This document shows positions 32,706-41,481 of a stretch of DNA of 45,340 nucleotides, one piece after another (position 1 is the stretch's first letter; every line of letters starts with the position of its first letter). This DNA comes from Acidobacteriota bacterium (lineage in GTDB: Bacteria > Acidobacteriota > Thermoanaerobaculia > UBA5066 > Gp7-AA6): NCBI GenBank assembly GCA_027307335.1, contig DAHUXD010000006.1, positions 1 through 45,340 on the forward strand, in the 5' to 3' direction. The notes under the pieces are model-generated. The model was not told where the DNA came from. It did no database searches and saw only the letters and a list, made by a program, of their open reading frames with translations. A program made the translations under genes and the position numbers.

Positions 32706-34919
32706 CTAGAGAACGTCCGCGGACTCGAGCGCGCGGGCGAAGGCGGTGCGCCAGAGTTCGGTGAGCGTGGCGACGGGCTCGTCGATGACGGCACGGCTGC
32801 CGGCCGAGATCGTCAGCCGGTCGCCGCCCACCCAGCCCGCGGCGGCGAACGGGACGCCCTTTTCTTTCGCGAGAGCCCGTGCGGCGGCCTCGTGCTCCGG
32901 CGCGAACGACACGACCGCGCGGCCGGTCGTCTCGCCGAACAGAAACGCCGACATCCGCACACCCGGTTCGAGCGAGAGAGTGGCCCCGAGGCCGCCCTGC
33001 ATCGCGCACTCCGCGAGCGCCACGGCAAGCCCGCCGTCGGAGACGTCGTGCATCGACGCGACGATCCCGCGCTCCGCGAGCGTCGCGAGAAGGTCGACCA
33101 GCCGCTTCTCCGCGTCGAGGTCCACCTCGGGACACGGGCCCTCGTCGCGCCCGCGCACGGTCCGCAGGAACTCCGAGGCGCCGAGCTCGTCGCGCGTGTC
33201 GCCGAGGACCGCGACGAGGTCGCCCGCCCGGCGGAACGCGACGCGCACGTGCTTGCCGACGTCCTCCATCAGCCCGACCATGCCGACGGTGGGCGTCGGA
33301 GGGATCGCGCGGCCGTCGGTCTCGTTGTAGAGCGAGACGTTGCCGGAGACGACCGGCACCTCGAGCGCGCGGCAGGCGTCGGCGATGCCGCGCACCGCCG
33401 CCTCGAACTGCGCCATGACCTCGGGCTTCTCGGGATTTCCGAAGTTCAGGCAGTCGGTGATCGCGACCGGCCGCGCGCCGGTCGCGGCGATCGAGCGCGC
33501 CGCCTCGGCGACCGCGATCGCGCCGCCGCGGTAGGGATCGAACGCGCAGAAGAACGGGTTGACGTCGCTCTTCATCGCGATCCCCTTCGTCGTGCCCTTC
33601 ACGCGCATGACCGCCGCGTCGCCGCCGGGCCTCTGCACCGTGTTCGACTGGACCATGTGGTCGTACTGCGTCCAGATCCACGACTTCTCCGCCACGTTCG
33701 GCGAGGCGAGGATCTGCTTCAGGCACGCGGCGTAGTCGGGGGGCTCGGGCTCCTCCCTCCAGCGAAAGGGACCGGCGCCCGGCGCGAGCGGCGTGCGCGG
33801 GCGGTCGTAGACGGGCGCGCGGTCGGACAGCGGCGCGGCGGGCAGGTCCGCGACGATCCGGCCCTCGAAGAAGAGGACGACGCGCCCGGAGTCCGTGACG
33901 CGGCCGATCTCGACGGCGTCGAGCTCCCACTTGTGGAAGATCGCGAGGACCTCGTCGAGCCGGTCGCGCCGCGCGACGAGGAGCATGCGCTCCTGCGACT
34001 CCGACAGCATGATCTCGTAGGGCGTCATGCCGGTCTCGCGCACCGGCACCTTCGAGAGGTCGATCTCGACGCCCGAGCCCGCGCGCCCCGCCATCTCGAA
34101 CGACGACGAGGTCAGGCCCGCGGCGCCCATGTCCTGGATGCCGACGACGGCGTCGGTCCGGAACAGCTCGAGGCACGCCTCCATCAGGAGCTTCTCGGTG
34201 AACGGATCGCCGACCTGCACGGTCGGGCGCTTCTGGCTCGCCTCGTCGGCCGCGAACTCCTCGGAGGCCATCGTCGCGCCGTGGATGCCGTCGCGGCCCG
34301 TCTTCGAGCCGACGTAGACGACGGGATTGCCCGCGCCCTCGGCGCGCCCGAGGAAGATGCGGTCGCTCGGCACGATCCCGACGTTCATCACGTTGACGAG
34401 GATGTTGCCGTCGTAGCCCTTGTGGAACGTCGTCTCGCCGCCGAGCGTCGGGATGCCGATGCAGTTGCCGTAACCCGCGATGCCGCGGACGACGCCGTCG
34501 ACGAGGTGCTTCATGCGCGGCGCGTCGAGGCGGCCGAACCGCAGCGAGTTCAGCGACGCCATCGGCCGCGCGCCCATCGTGAAGACGTCGCGCAGGATCC
34601 CGCCGACGCCGGTCGCCGCTCCCTGGTACGGCTCGATGAACGACGGGTGGTTGTGGGACTCCATCTTGAACGCGACCGCGAGGCCGCCGCCGATGTCGAC
34701 GACGCCCGCGTTCTCGCCCGGCCCCTGGATGACGCGCGGCCCCGTCGTGGGGAACTTCTTCAGGTGGATGCGCGACGACTTGTACGAGCAGTGCTCGCTC
34801 CACATCGCGGAGAAGATGCCGAGCTCGACGAGGTTCGGCTCGCGGCCGAGGATCTCCTGGATGCGGGCGTACTCCTCGTCCGAGAGGTTGTGCTCCCGGA
34901 TCACTTCTTCGGTGATCAC
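32706..34919 (-). CDS. purL: phosphoribosylformylglycinamidine synthase subunit PurL
   Basis: 737 aa, the small-PurL class that works with PurS and PurQ to convert FGAR to FGAM using ATP and glutamine-derived ammonia. Motifs: [14 protein letters not shown] (about 37-50), [57 protein letters not shown], and in the second half [14 protein letters not shown] and [12 protein letters not shown]. There is no fused glutaminase, consistent with separate purQ. The start is ATG 34919. A REP-like double hairpin fills the 91-bp gap to purQ, which could uncouple its expression from the upstream genes. Confidence 0.96.
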   Translation of the reverse strand: MITEEVIREHNLSDEEYARIQEILGREPNLVELGIFSAMWSEHCSYKSSRIHLKKFPTTGPRVIQGPGENAGVVDIGGGLAVAFKMESHNHPSFIEPYQGAATGVGGILRDVFTMGARPMASLNSLRFGRLDAPRMKHLVDGVVRGIAGYGNCIGIPTLGGETTFHKGYDGNILVNVMNVGIVPSDRIFLGRAEGAGNPVVYVGSKTGRDGIHGATMASEEFAADEASQKRPTVQVGDPFTEKLLMEACLELFRTDAVVGIQDMGAAGLTSSSFEMAGRAGSGVEIDLSKVPVRETGMTPYEIMLSESQERMLLVARRDRLDEVLAIFHKWELDAVEIGRVTDSGRVVLFFEGRIVADLPAAPLSDRAPVYDRPRTPLAPGAGPFRWREEPEPPDYAACLKQILASPNVAEKSWIWTQYDHMVQSNTVQRPGGDAAVMRVKGTTKGIAMKSDVNPFFCAFDPYRGGAIAVAEAARSIAATGARPVAITDCLNFGNPEKPEVMAQFEAAVRGIADACRALEVPVVSGNVSLYNETDGRAIPPTPTVGMVGLMEDVGKHVRVAFRRAGDLVAVLGDTRDELGASEFLRTVRGRDEGPCPEVDLDAEKRLVDLLATLAERGIVASMHDVSDGGLAVALAECAMQGGLGATLSLEPGVRMSAFLFGETTGRAVVSFAPEHEAAARALAKEKGVPFAAAGWVGGDRLTISAGSRAVIDEPVATLTELWRTAFARALESADVL

Positions 34920-34934
34920 GCTTCCTCGCGGCGC

Positions 34935-34994
34935 GGGCGGGGACGAGCCCCGCCCCTACGATGTCCTCTGCAGGGGCGGCTCTTGCGGCCGCCC
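34935..34994. repeat. REP-like inverted hairpin pair (REPIN type) between purQ and purL
   Basis: Two GC-rich hairpins stand in opposite orientation: GGGCGGGG/CCCCGCCC with loop ACGAG (34935-34955) and GGGCGGC/GCCGCCC with a 7-nt loop (34974-34994). The inner flanks CGCCCCT and AGGGGCG are also complementary. This is the build of a REPIN, two REP units as an inverted pair. It fills nearly the whole purQ-purL gap and could fold in the mRNA. Confidence 0.6.
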
Positions 34995-35010
34995 GCCCCG
35001 GTGATCGCGG

Positions 35011-35706
35011 TCATCGCGCGGCCATCGCCGCCACGGCGGACGCGAACATCTTCACGCCCGCGTCGTTGCCGAGGAGCGCCTCGGCGCAGCGGTCGGGGTG
35101 CGGCATCAGGCCGACGACGTTGCCCTCGCGGTTGCAGATGCCGGCGATGTTTCGGGCGGCGCCGTTCGGGTTCGCCGCGTCGGTCGGACGCCCCTCCCGA
35201 TCGCAGTAGCGGAAGACCACTCGCCCGTCGCGCTCGAGCAGGTCGAGCGTCTCGGGAGGCGCGGTGTAGTTGCCCTCCATGTGCCCGATCGGCATCGTGA
35301 CGAGGCTTCCCTTCGAATACAGCGACGTGAACGGCGTCGCGTCGTTCTCGACTCGCATCGTGACGTCGCGGCAGACGTAGCGGAGCCCCCGGTTGATCTG
35401 CATCGCGCCCGGAAGGAGCCCCGCCTCGAGCAGGACCTGGAAGCCGTTGCAGATGCCGAGCACCGGTCCGCCTTTCTTCGCGAACGCGGCGACGCTCTCC
35501 ATGACCGGCGAGAAGCGCGCGAGCGCGCCCGCGCGCAGATAGTCGCCGTAGGCGAAGCCTCCCGGCAGGATGACGGCGTCCGCGCCCTTCAGGTCCGTGT
35601 CGTGGTGCCAGATGTAGTCGGCTTCGCAGCCGAGGAGGTCCTTCGCGACGTGGTGGCAGTCCTCGTCGCAGTTCGAGCCGGGGAACACGACGATGCCGAA
35701 GCGCAT
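35011..35706 (-). CDS. purQ: phosphoribosylformylglycinamidine synthase glutaminase subunit PurQ
   Basis: 231 aa, class I glutamine amidotransferase that feeds ammonia to PurL. The nucleophile Cys86 lies in [11 protein letters not shown], the oxyanion region is [15 protein letters not shown], and the His of the triad lies in [24 protein letters not shown] at the N-terminus is typical. Start ATG 35706 is unambiguous. It is 27 bp after purS in the same leftward operon. Confidence 0.96.
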   Translation of the reverse strand: MRFGIVVFPGSNCDEDCHHVAKDLLGCEADYIWHHDTDLKGADAVILPGGFAYGDYLRAGALARFSPVMESVAAFAKKGGPVLGICNGFQVLLEAGLLPGAMQINRGLRYVCRDVTMRVENDATPFTSLYSKGSLVTMPIGHMEGNYTAPPETLDLLERDGRVVFRYCDREGRPTDAANPNGAARNIAGICNREGNVVGLMPHPDRCAEALLGNDAGVKMFASAVAAMAAR

Positions 35707-35733
35707 GTCAGGAAACCATCCTCTCGCGCGTCT

Positions 35734-35976
35734 TCACGACACGACCTTGACGTCGAAGCCCTCGATCACCGTGTTGGCGAGGAGCTCCTCGGCCATCCGC
35801 CGCGCATCCGCCTCCGCCGCCTTCGCGTCCGCGCCGGCGACGTCGATGAAGAAGACCTTGCCGGCGCGCACGTCGCGCACCGCCTGGTGCCCGAGGCGGC
35901 CGAGGGCCGCGGCGATCGCCTTGCCCTGCGGGTCGAGCACGCCCTCCTTGGGGTACACCCGGACCTCCACCTTCAT
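35734..35976 (-). CDS. purS: phosphoribosylformylglycinamidine synthase subunit PurS
   Basis: 80 aa, the normal PurS size. It has VRVYPKEGVLDPQGKAIAAALGRLGH (7-30), VRAGKVFFIDV and the ending ANTVIEGFDVKV. PurS dimers bridge PurQ and PurL in the FGAM synthase complex. ATG 35976 overlaps the stop of the metallo-beta-lactamase gene as ATGA, so the two are coupled; a longer open frame upstream is not PurS. Confidence 0.93.
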   Translation of the reverse strand: MKVEVRVYPKEGVLDPQGKAIAAALGRLGHQAVRDVRAGKVFFIDVAGADAKAAEADARRMAEELLANTVIEGFDVKVVS

Positions 35977-36743
35977 GCTTCGAATGCCTCCAGTCCCGCG
36001 ATCTGGTCCGCGATCGAGAACGGCACGTTCGAGCCCGAGCGCTCGACGAGCCGCGTCAGCATCGCGTGCACGATCGCCGGCGTGTTGTTGGTGCGCGAGA
36101 GGTGCGTCGCGACGATGCGGCGCAGTCGCGGCCCGAGGGCCCGGAACATCGCGCCGGCCGACTGCGCGTTCGAGAGATGCCCGAAGCCGCCCGAGATGCG
36201 CTTCTTCAAGGGCCAAGTATATGGCCCGTCGCGGAGCATGTCCTCGTCGTGGTTCATCTCGACCATCAGCGTCGTGGCGTGCCGCAGGAAATCCACGAAG
36301 GCCTCCTCGGCGCGGCCGAGGTCCGACGCGATCACGAGACGCGCGTCGTCCGACTCGAAGGCGTACGCGACGGACTCGGCCGCGTCGTGCGGCGTCGCGA
36401 ACGCGCGGAAGCCGAGGGCGCCCACCCGCGCGTCGCGCGAGGGATGGACGCGGACGTACGGCGTGAAGAGGTCGCCCTCGAGGCCGATCGCGGCCGCCGT
36501 GCCCGCGGTCGCGTAGACCGGGCAGTCCCAGCGCCGCACGAAGACGGGCGCACCGCTCGCGTGGTCGTTGTGCTCGTGCGTGATGAAGAGCGCCGCGATC
36601 GAATCGGCGCGGATGCCGCGCGCCTCCATCCGCCGCTCGATCTCCTTCGCCGACAGGCCCGCGTCGACGAGCACCCGCGTCTCCCCCGCCTCGACGACAC
36701 ACGCGTTGCCGCCGGAGCCGGACGCGAGGACCGTGACGCGCAC
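35973..36743 (-). CDS. metallo-beta-lactamase fold hydrolase (YycJ/WalJ-like)
   Basis: 256 aa MBL-fold protein. TVLASGSGGNACVVE (4-18) and LVDAGLSAKEIERRM are typical of the YycJ/WalJ family of putative exonucleases. The metal motif is THEHNDH, with later ligands in FATPHDA, VIASDLG, VEMNHD and a final ATHLSRTNN. Nucleic-acid processing is known for some relatives and is only inferred here. It starts at GTG 36743, with TAATCT 7 nt upstream as a possible -10 for a leaderless mRNA. It lies 24 bp after dut and overlaps purS by 4 bp. Confidence 0.88.
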   Translation of the reverse strand: MRVTVLASGSGGNACVVEAGETRVLVDAGLSAKEIERRMEARGIRADSIAALFITHEHNDHASGAPVFVRRWDCPVYATAGTAAAIGLEGDLFTPYVRVHPSRDARVGALGFRAFATPHDAAESVAYAFESDDARLVIASDLGRAEEAFVDFLRHATTLMVEMNHDEDMLRDGPYTWPLKKRISGGFGHLSNAQSAGAMFRALGPRLRRIVATHLSRTNNTPAIVHAMLTRLVERSGSNVPFSIADQIAGLEAFEA

Positions 36744-36767
36744 GGCGTTTAGATTAGCAAAAGCGAG

Positions 36768-37220
36768 TCAGCCGCGTCCCGTCGAGCCGAAGCCGCCGCC
36801 GCTGCGCTCCGTATTCGGCAGGACGTCCACGCGCTCGAGGCGCGCGCGCGCGACAGGGGCGATCACGAGCTGGGCGATCCGGTCGCCGCGCGAAAGCGTG
36901 ACGGCCTCCGTTCCGAGGTTCGCGAGGATCACGCGGATCTCGCCCCGATAGTCGGAATCGATCGTGCCCGGGCCGTTCAGGAGCGTCAGGCCGTGGCGGA
37001 TCGCGAGGCCGCTCCGCATGCGGACCTGTCCCTCGTGGCCCTCGGGGATCGCGACGGCGATGCCGGTCGGCACGAGCGCGCGCGCGCCCGGCGCGAGCAC
37101 GAGCGGCTCGGCCACCGCGGCGCGCAGGTCGCAGCCCGCGGAGCCCGGCGTCGCGTACGCCGGGAGCTCGAGCCCCTCGCCGTGCGGGAAGACCTGGACG
37201 GGAACGACGACGTCCGTCAT
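36768..37220 (-). CDS. dut: deoxyuridine 5'-triphosphate nucleotidohydrolase
   Basis: 150-aa trimeric dUTPase that splits dUTP to dUMP and pyrophosphate, keeping uracil out of DNA. Conserved motifs in order: [53 protein letters not shown] and the C-terminal [12 protein letters not shown] arm. ATG 37220 starts [10 protein letters not shown]; an ATG six codons earlier is possible but less like the family. It heads the dut-MBL-purSQL run. The REPIN at 37241-37308 lies just upstream. Confidence 0.95.
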   Translation of the reverse strand: MTDVVVPVQVFPHGEGLELPAYATPGSAGCDLRAAVAEPLVLAPGARALVPTGIAVAIPEGHEGQVRMRSGLAIRHGLTLLNGPGTIDSDYRGEIRVILANLGTEAVTLSRGDRIAQLVIAPVARARLERVDVLPNTERSGGGFGSTGRG

Positions 37221-37234
37221 CGGCGCGTATGCAA

Positions 37235-38395
37235 TCACAATGGGGTCAGGTCTCTCAAAATGTGACTTCCAAAAAATTGGAACTCACACATTCCGAGACC
37301 TGACCCCAGGTAAGGGCGGAGGGTCTCGGCGGCGAGAAGGCGCCGCGCGCCGCGCTCGCTCTCGGCCTCGATGCGGAGGATGCGGTCGGGCGCGACGGCG
37401 GCGGTCGGGAATTCGAAGCTCCACAGGCATCCGGCGCCCCTCTCCGTCCGGCGCGGCGCAATTTCGCTCAGCCGCTCGCCGAAGTAGAGCCGGACGTCGG
37501 GCGGCCGCTCGCCCTGGTCGCCCGACGCCCTTCCGCGCGCGCGGACGATGCCTCCCTCGACGGACCCGAACTCGAGAACGCCCAAGGGGTCGCGCGCCAG
37601 GCGAGGCCCTTCTCCCGTGATCGCGTCCTTCGCCAGCACGTAGAGATCCTGGAAGCCGCAGAGACCGTACGGAAAGGCCCAGATCGGCGCCGCGCCGGCG
37701 ACCCCGGCCGCGGCCCGCCGCACGAACGCCTCGGTCACCCAGGAGGTGCCGTATTCGGACGCCTCGAGCCGCGTCGTTTCGCTCTCGGGCCGGAAGAGCA
37801 GGCCCGACGGCGGGATTGGATCCTGGCCCCTGTAGAGCTCCGCGCCGTGCGTGCTGAAAAGCAGCAGGCCGCCGGGGGCGACCCGCTCGTACAGACGCTC
37901 GAGCCACCTTTCGAAGCGGCCCGCGGGAAGGTGGCTGAAAAACGAGACCGCAAGGACGAGATCGAAGGAATCCTCGAGCATCAGTCCCGCGGGGTCGGGG
38001 CCCGAAACGCATCCGCGGACGCCGAAGGCCTCCTGCTGGAAGCGGACCGCGCCGGCGTCGATGTCGGCGGCGGTGATCGACCGCGCATCGAGCGCGCGCG
38101 CCAGGAAGCGCGTCGTTCGGCCGAAGCCGCTGGCGAAGTCGAGCACCGAGCGGACGTTCGCGAACCCGCCGAAGCGCCAGGACACCAGGCTGGAGACGGT
38201 CCGCCATATGGAGCGCCCCGTCGAGAAGTAGAAGACCGCGGCCGTCTCCGGCGAGCGGCGGGGCTGAGCGAGCTCGAAGCGATACATCTCGTCGGACGGA
38301 TGGAGGCAGGTGTCGAGGCCGAGGGCGATCAGATCCCTCAAACACTCCGCGACCTCGGCCCAGGCGCAGGGGTCGAACGGCGCCTCGCTCGCCAT
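37235..38395 (-). CDS. SAM-dependent methyltransferase with repeat-encoded C-terminus
   Basis: 386 aa. Class I methyltransferase domain (about 75-220): [20 protein letters not shown] as motif [25 protein letters not shown], and [12 protein letters not shown]. It resembles methyltransferases found beside glycosyltransferases; the substrate is unknown. A beta-rich region (about 280-360) follows. The last 23 residues ([14 protein letters not shown]...LRDLTPL) are read from the 68-bp REPIN, whose insertion evidently replaced the native end. ATG 38395 is 5 bp after the M16 peptidase stop, so it is the last gene of that operon. Confidence 0.85.
   Translation of the reverse strand: MASEAPFDPCAWAEVAECLRDLIALGLDTCLHPSDEMYRFELAQPRRSPETAAVFYFSTGRSIWRTVSSLVSWRFGGFANVRSVLDFASGFGRTTRFLARALDARSITAADIDAGAVRFQQEAFGVRGCVSGPDPAGLMLEDSFDLVLAVSFFSHLPAGRFERWLERLYERVAPGGLLLFSTHGAELYRGQDPIPPSGLLFRPESETTRLEASEYGTSWVTEAFVRRAAAGVAGAAPIWAFPYGLCGFQDLYVLAKDAITGEGPRLARDPLGVLEFGSVEGGIVRARGRASGDQGERPPDVRLYFGERLSEIAPRRTERGAGCLWSFEFPTAAVAPDRILRIEAESERGARRLLAAETLRPYLGSGLGMCEFQFFGSHILRDLTPL
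37241..37308. repeat. 68-bp REPIN-type palindrome, partly coding
   Basis: TGGGGTCAGGTCTC at 37241-37254 is repeated exactly inverted at 37295-37308. Inner TTCCAA/TTGGAA arms surround AAAA; by eye 27 of 32 arm positions pair. Ends of the TGGGGTCAG type are common in REP elements mobilised by RAYT (Y1) transposases. No transposase gene is in this window. The element supplies the last codons of the methyltransferase to its right. Confidence 0.8.
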
Positions 38396-38400
38396 GGCGG

Positions 38401-39684
38401 CTACGCGATCGCCGCTGCGAGATCCGACGGTTTCAGCCGCAGGCGGCCGACGTTGCCGACGATCGAGACGGAAAGCGATCCGCTCCCGAGCACACGCTCC
38501 GCCTCGGCGTCGATCTCGTCGAGCGTCACCGCTTCCACCCGGCGCATCGTCTCCTCGATCGGCTCGACGCGGTCGAAGTAGAACTGCTGCCGCGCCGCGG
38601 ACGACATCCGCGAGACGGTCGACTCGAGCGAGAGCATCAGGTTGCCCGTCAGATTCTCCTTCGCCCACGCGAGCTCCCGCGCGCGGACTCCCCCGCGGCG
38701 CAGGCGCCGAAGCTCCTTCAGCGTGACCTCGAGAACGCGCTCGAGATGCCGCGGCGCGCACGCCGCGGAGACGGCCTCGTAGCCGCCGTGCCGGTACCCG
38801 GCGAGCGAGGACGCGATCGTGTACACGAGGCCGCGCCTTTCGCGCACCTCCTGGAAGAGGCGCGACGACATGCCGCCGCCCAGGATCGCATCGAGGAGAC
38901 CGGCGGCGTAGCGCCGGGGGCTCGTCAGCGGGCTCCCCGCCATGCCGAAGCAGACGTGCGCCTGCTCGAGACCGGGGCGCGGCCGCACCAGGACGTGCGC
39001 GTGGGCGCGCGGCGCCGTCTCCTCGGGAGCCCGGCGCCGCCGTCCGCCGCGCCGCCGCCGGAACGCGCGCTCGAGCGCCGCGATGGCCGCGACGGGACGG
39101 ATCCGGCCCGCGACGGCCACGATCAGGTTGTCGGGGCGGTACCGCGAGGCGTAGTAGGACTCGAGGTCCTCCTTGCGGATCGCGCCGACGGTCTCCGCCG
39201 TCCCGAGGATCGGCGCGCCGAGCGGATGGTCCTTCCACAGCGCCCGCACGAAGTTCTCGTGGGCGAGGTCCTCGGGATTGTCGTTGGCCTCCCCGATCTC
39301 CTCGAGGATGACGCCGCGCTCGACCTCCACGTCCGACGCCCGGAACGCCGGCGAGAGCACGACGTCGGCGACGAGGTCGAGGGCCCGCTCGAAGCGGGCG
39401 TCGAGCGTCCGGCAGTAGAACCCCGTGTACTCCTTGGTCGTGAAGGCGTCCACGTCGCCGCCGAGCCGGTCGATCTCGGTCGCGATCTCGACCGTCGAAC
39501 GGCGCCGCGTGCGCTTGAAGAGCAGGTGCTCGAGGAAGTGCGACAGGCCCTGCCGCTCCGGCGGCTCGGAGACCGAGCCCGAGCGCACGAAGAAGCCGAG
39601 CGAGACCGACCGGACGTCCTCCATCGGATCGACGACGACGGTGACCCCGGAATCCAGGATCTCCCGAACGACGCCCGGGCTCAC
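38401..39684 (-). CDS. M16 family zinc peptidase (processing peptidase-like)
   Basis: 427 aa. The inverted zinc motif HFLEH (His49, Glu52, His53) lies in GLSHFLEHLLFKRT, and the distal Glu is in ERGVILEEI. The second half-domain has LLDAILGGGMSSRLFQEVRERRGLVYTIASS, the usual R/Y motif region of M16B enzymes. There is no signal peptide, so it is probably cytosolic. GTG 39684 overlaps the third pseudopilin's stop as GTGA; the open frame continues upstream but without homology. Its tie to the secretion operon by overlap is notable, though a role there is unproven. Confidence 0.92.
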   Translation of the reverse strand: MSPGVVREILDSGVTVVVDPMEDVRSVSLGFFVRSGSVSEPPERQGLSHFLEHLLFKRTRRRSTVEIATEIDRLGGDVDAFTTKEYTGFYCRTLDARFERALDLVADVVLSPAFRASDVEVERGVILEEIGEANDNPEDLAHENFVRALWKDHPLGAPILGTAETVGAIRKEDLESYYASRYRPDNLIVAVAGRIRPVAAIAALERAFRRRRGGRRRRAPEETAPRAHAHVLVRPRPGLEQAHVCFGMAGSPLTSPRRYAAGLLDAILGGGMSSRLFQEVRERRGLVYTIASSLAGYRHGGYEAVSAACAPRHLERVLEVTLKELRRLRRGGVRARELAWAKENLTGNLMLSLESTVSRMSSAARQQFYFDRVEPIEETMRRVEAVTLDEIDAEAERVLGSGSLSVSIVGNVGRLRLKPSDLAAAIA

Positions 39685-40406
39685 TGGGCGCCCGGCGACG
39701 GCGTGAAGTTCGGGCCTCGAAGGGTGTTGGGGTCGAACGACTGCTGCGTGTCGTTGTCGGCGTCTCCCGCGATGAAACGCCACTCGTCCGTGTAGTCCCG
39801 CAAGCGCCAGGGCGTGACGCCCTTGCGATGCACCTTCGTGCGCACGCCGACGATCGGACCGACCTTCTTGCCCGGCTGACCGAAGATCGACGTGGGCGTC
39901 GGCGTGCGCGCGACCGAGCCGGGTCCGCCCATGAACGTCGGCGTGACCTGGGACGAGTCGTCGCCGAAGCCGAACCCGAAGGAGGAGCCCGATGGCGTGC
40001 GCGTCACGCGCGGCGTGCCGGCCCCCGGCGTCTGGAGCCCGTTCCCCGTCGGCGGGGGCATCAGGCCCATCGGCTGCGCCTCGGGCGTGCCGGCGATGAT
40101 GATCTCCCAGTCGTCGCACATGCACATCGGGTCCTTCCAGAGCTGGCGGATCGACCGCGGCTTCAGCGCGAAGAGCTCCTTCAGCTCGTTCGGCAGGCGG
40201 CCGTAGCGCTTCTGGAAGATCAGGATCGAGCGGGCGTACTGCTTGCCGCGGAACAGCAGCTCCTGCTCGCGATCGCGCTCGAGGATCATCGAGATCGTCG
40301 GGCCGACCGCCGCGAGCAGGATCGTGATGATGGCGATCCCGACCACGACGCCGACGAGGGTGAAGCCCGAGTCCCGCGGCGATCTGGCGGCGAGAGGACG
40401 CCGCAT
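39681..40406 (-). CDS. pseudopilin-like protein lacking Glu5
   Basis: 241 aa. A type IV pilin-like N-terminus: leader MRRPLAARSPRDSG, then FTLVGVVVGIAIITILLAAVG. The usual Glu at mature position 5 is Gly (GGC), a change known from tip pseudopilins such as GspK. Next come a KQYARSILIFQKRYGRLPNELKELF helix, a pair of Cys (MCMCDD), a Gly/Pro/Thr-rich low-complexity stretch (about 150-200) and an acidic end. ATG 40406 gives a 14-residue leader; ATG 40532, overlapping the upstream stop, would give a 57-residue leader made largely of two copies of a palindromic repeat. It is probably a minor tip component. Confidence 0.75.
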   Translation of the reverse strand: MRRPLAARSPRDSGFTLVGVVVGIAIITILLAAVGPTISMILERDREQELLFRGKQYARSILIFQKRYGRLPNELKELFALKPRSIRQLWKDPMCMCDDWEIIIAGTPEAQPMGLMPPPTGNGLQTPGAGTPRVTRTPSGSSFGFGFGDDSSQVTPTFMGGPGSVARTPTPTSIFGQPGKKVGPIVGVRTKVHRKGVTPWRLRDYTDEWRFIAGDADNDTQQSFDPNTLRGPNFTPSPGAQ

Positions 40407-40444
40407 CGGCGGCCGGGCCGAGAGGATCGAGGGCCGGCGGCCGA
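40406..40444. repeat. 39-bp palindromic repeat, copy C
   Basis: Arms TCGGC... and ...GCCGA surround GGGCCGAGAGGATCGAGGG. It is related to copies at 40464-40502 and 41418-41456. The ATG of the third pseudopilin begins at its edge. Confidence 0.55.
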
Positions 40445-40463
40445 AAGAAGGAAGCGCGCCGCG

Positions 40464-40502
40464 TCGGCAGTCGGGCCGAGCGACGCGAGGGCCAGCTGCC
40501 GA
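40464..40502. repeat. 39-bp palindromic repeat, copy B
   Basis: TCGGCAG/CTGCCGA arms surround GGGCCGAGCGACGCGAGGG. With copy C it forms an imperfect direct duplication of roughly 54 bp (about 78% alike by eye), both units followed on the right by an A-rich stretch (GAAAAAAG / GAAAGAAG). Confidence 0.55.
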
Positions 40503-40531
40503 AAAAAGAAAGCCTCGGCCCCAGCTTCTCA

Positions 40532-40939
40532 TCACCAGTCGCTGTAGTTGGTCCCGTCGAGCGCCTTCTCCTTCGACGCGCTGTGCACGTCGATGATGCC
40601 GGGCACCGCCTGAACGTTCGGGTCGTCCGGCTGCGCCGGGTCCAGCTCCTCCATCGTCAGCTGCCAGTCGGCCGCCTTGGTCATGGGGTCGAGCGGCACC
40701 TTCCGGACGTAGCCCTCCTTGATCATCGTCTGCAGGTCGGGCGGATAATTGCCCTTGTCGCCCTTGTACTGGTCGATCACGCTGCGCAGCGTGAAGAGGT
40801 CGGCGCGCAGCGTCGCCTCGCGCGCGCGCTTCGGAGAGTCCCGCAGCGCGGGCACGGCGATCGCCGCGAGGATGCCGATGATCGTCATCACGACGAGCAG
40901 CTCGAGGAGGGTGAATCCCGAATCCGTCCGCCTCTTCAT
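40532..40939 (-). CDS. major pseudopilin, GspG-like
   Basis: 135 aa. Leader MKRRTDSG, prepilin peptidase site, then FTLLELLVVMTIIGILAAIAVPAL with Glu5. The body matches GspG: AREATLRADLFTLRSVIDQYKGDKGNYPPDLQTMIKEGYVRKVPLDPMT. It ends KALDGTNYSDW. GspG forms the main filament of type II secretion pseudopili. The ATG overlaps the previous stop (TGATG). Strong likeness to the upstream gene, including the ALDGTxYxDW end, shows a duplication. Confidence 0.92.
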   Translation of the reverse strand: MKRRTDSGFTLLELLVVMTIIGILAAIAVPALRDSPKRAREATLRADLFTLRSVIDQYKGDKGNYPPDLQTMIKEGYVRKVPLDPMTKAADWQLTMEELDPAQPDDPNVQAVPGIIDVHSASKEKALDGTNYSDW

Positions 40940-41481
40940 CACCAGTCCTTGTAGTACGTGCCGTCGAGCGCTCGCGCGTCGGACAGCGAGTAGACGTCGT
41001 ACACGTTCTGCCCGCCCCACGAGAACGAGTCGGGCTCGTCCTGATAGGACCGCAGACCCCACTCCGCCTTGTCCGTCATCGGATCGATCGGGACCCGCCG
41101 CAGGAAGCGCTGCTTCTTGTCGAGCTGACCGACGAGCGTCACGCCCTTGACGAGGTCGTCGAGCTCGGGCGGGTAACCTTCCCCCCCGATCTTCGCCGGG
41201 ATCAGGCCCGAGTCCGAGAGCCTCTTGTACTGGTCGATCGCCTCGCGCATCAGGCGGAGCTGGTACCGGAGCTCGAGCTCCTTCTGGCGGCGCAGCGAGT
41301 ATCGCGCGACCGGCACGGCCATCGCCGCGAGGATCGCGATCATCGCCGCGACGACGGCAAGCTCGACCATCGTGAAGCCCGATTCCCGGTGGATCGCCGC
41401 GCGCGTGGTGTCTCTCTTCGGCTCCCTGCCCTCGCTCCGCTCGGCCCGGGAGCCGACGCGGCGTTCCCTCGCCGCGTTCAC
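40939..41481 (-). CDS. pseudopilin, GspG-like, with repeat-extended leader
   Basis: 180 aa. The pilin start FTMVELAVVAAMIAILAAMAVPVARY has Glu5, followed by LRRQKELELRYQLRLMREAIDQYKRL, YPPELDDLVKGV, RRVPIDPMTDKAEWGLRSYQDEPD and the end ALDGTYYKDW. The only start in frame is GTG 41481, overlapping the secretin stop as GTGA. This gives a long basic leader of 35 residues, of which about 13 codons come from a 39-bp palindromic repeat (41418-41456). The leader is much longer than the usual 6-20 residues, which fits an insertion into an originally short leader. Confidence 0.85.
   Translation of the reverse strand: MNAARERRVGSRAERSEGREPKRDTTRAAIHRESGFTMVELAVVAAMIAILAAMAVPVARYSLRRQKELELRYQLRLMREAIDQYKRLSDSGLIPAKIGGEGYPPELDDLVKGVTLVGQLDKKQRFLRRVPIDPMTDKAEWGLRSYQDEPDSFSWGGQNVYDVYSLSDARALDGTYYKDW
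41418..41456. repeat. 39-bp palindromic repeat, copy A, inside a pseudopilin leader
   Basis: TCGGCTCCC/GGGAGCCGA 9-bp arms flank TGCCCTCGCTCCGCTCGGCCC-type sequence. It is the family of copies B and C in the opposite orientation, and is read in frame as part of the first pseudopilin's leader. Confidence 0.6.

Noticed and set aside
38746-39795. 349-codon plus-strand frame opposite the M16 peptidase
   Set aside because: Shadow composition; the M16 HxxEH motif and the GTGA-coupled start are on the minus strand.
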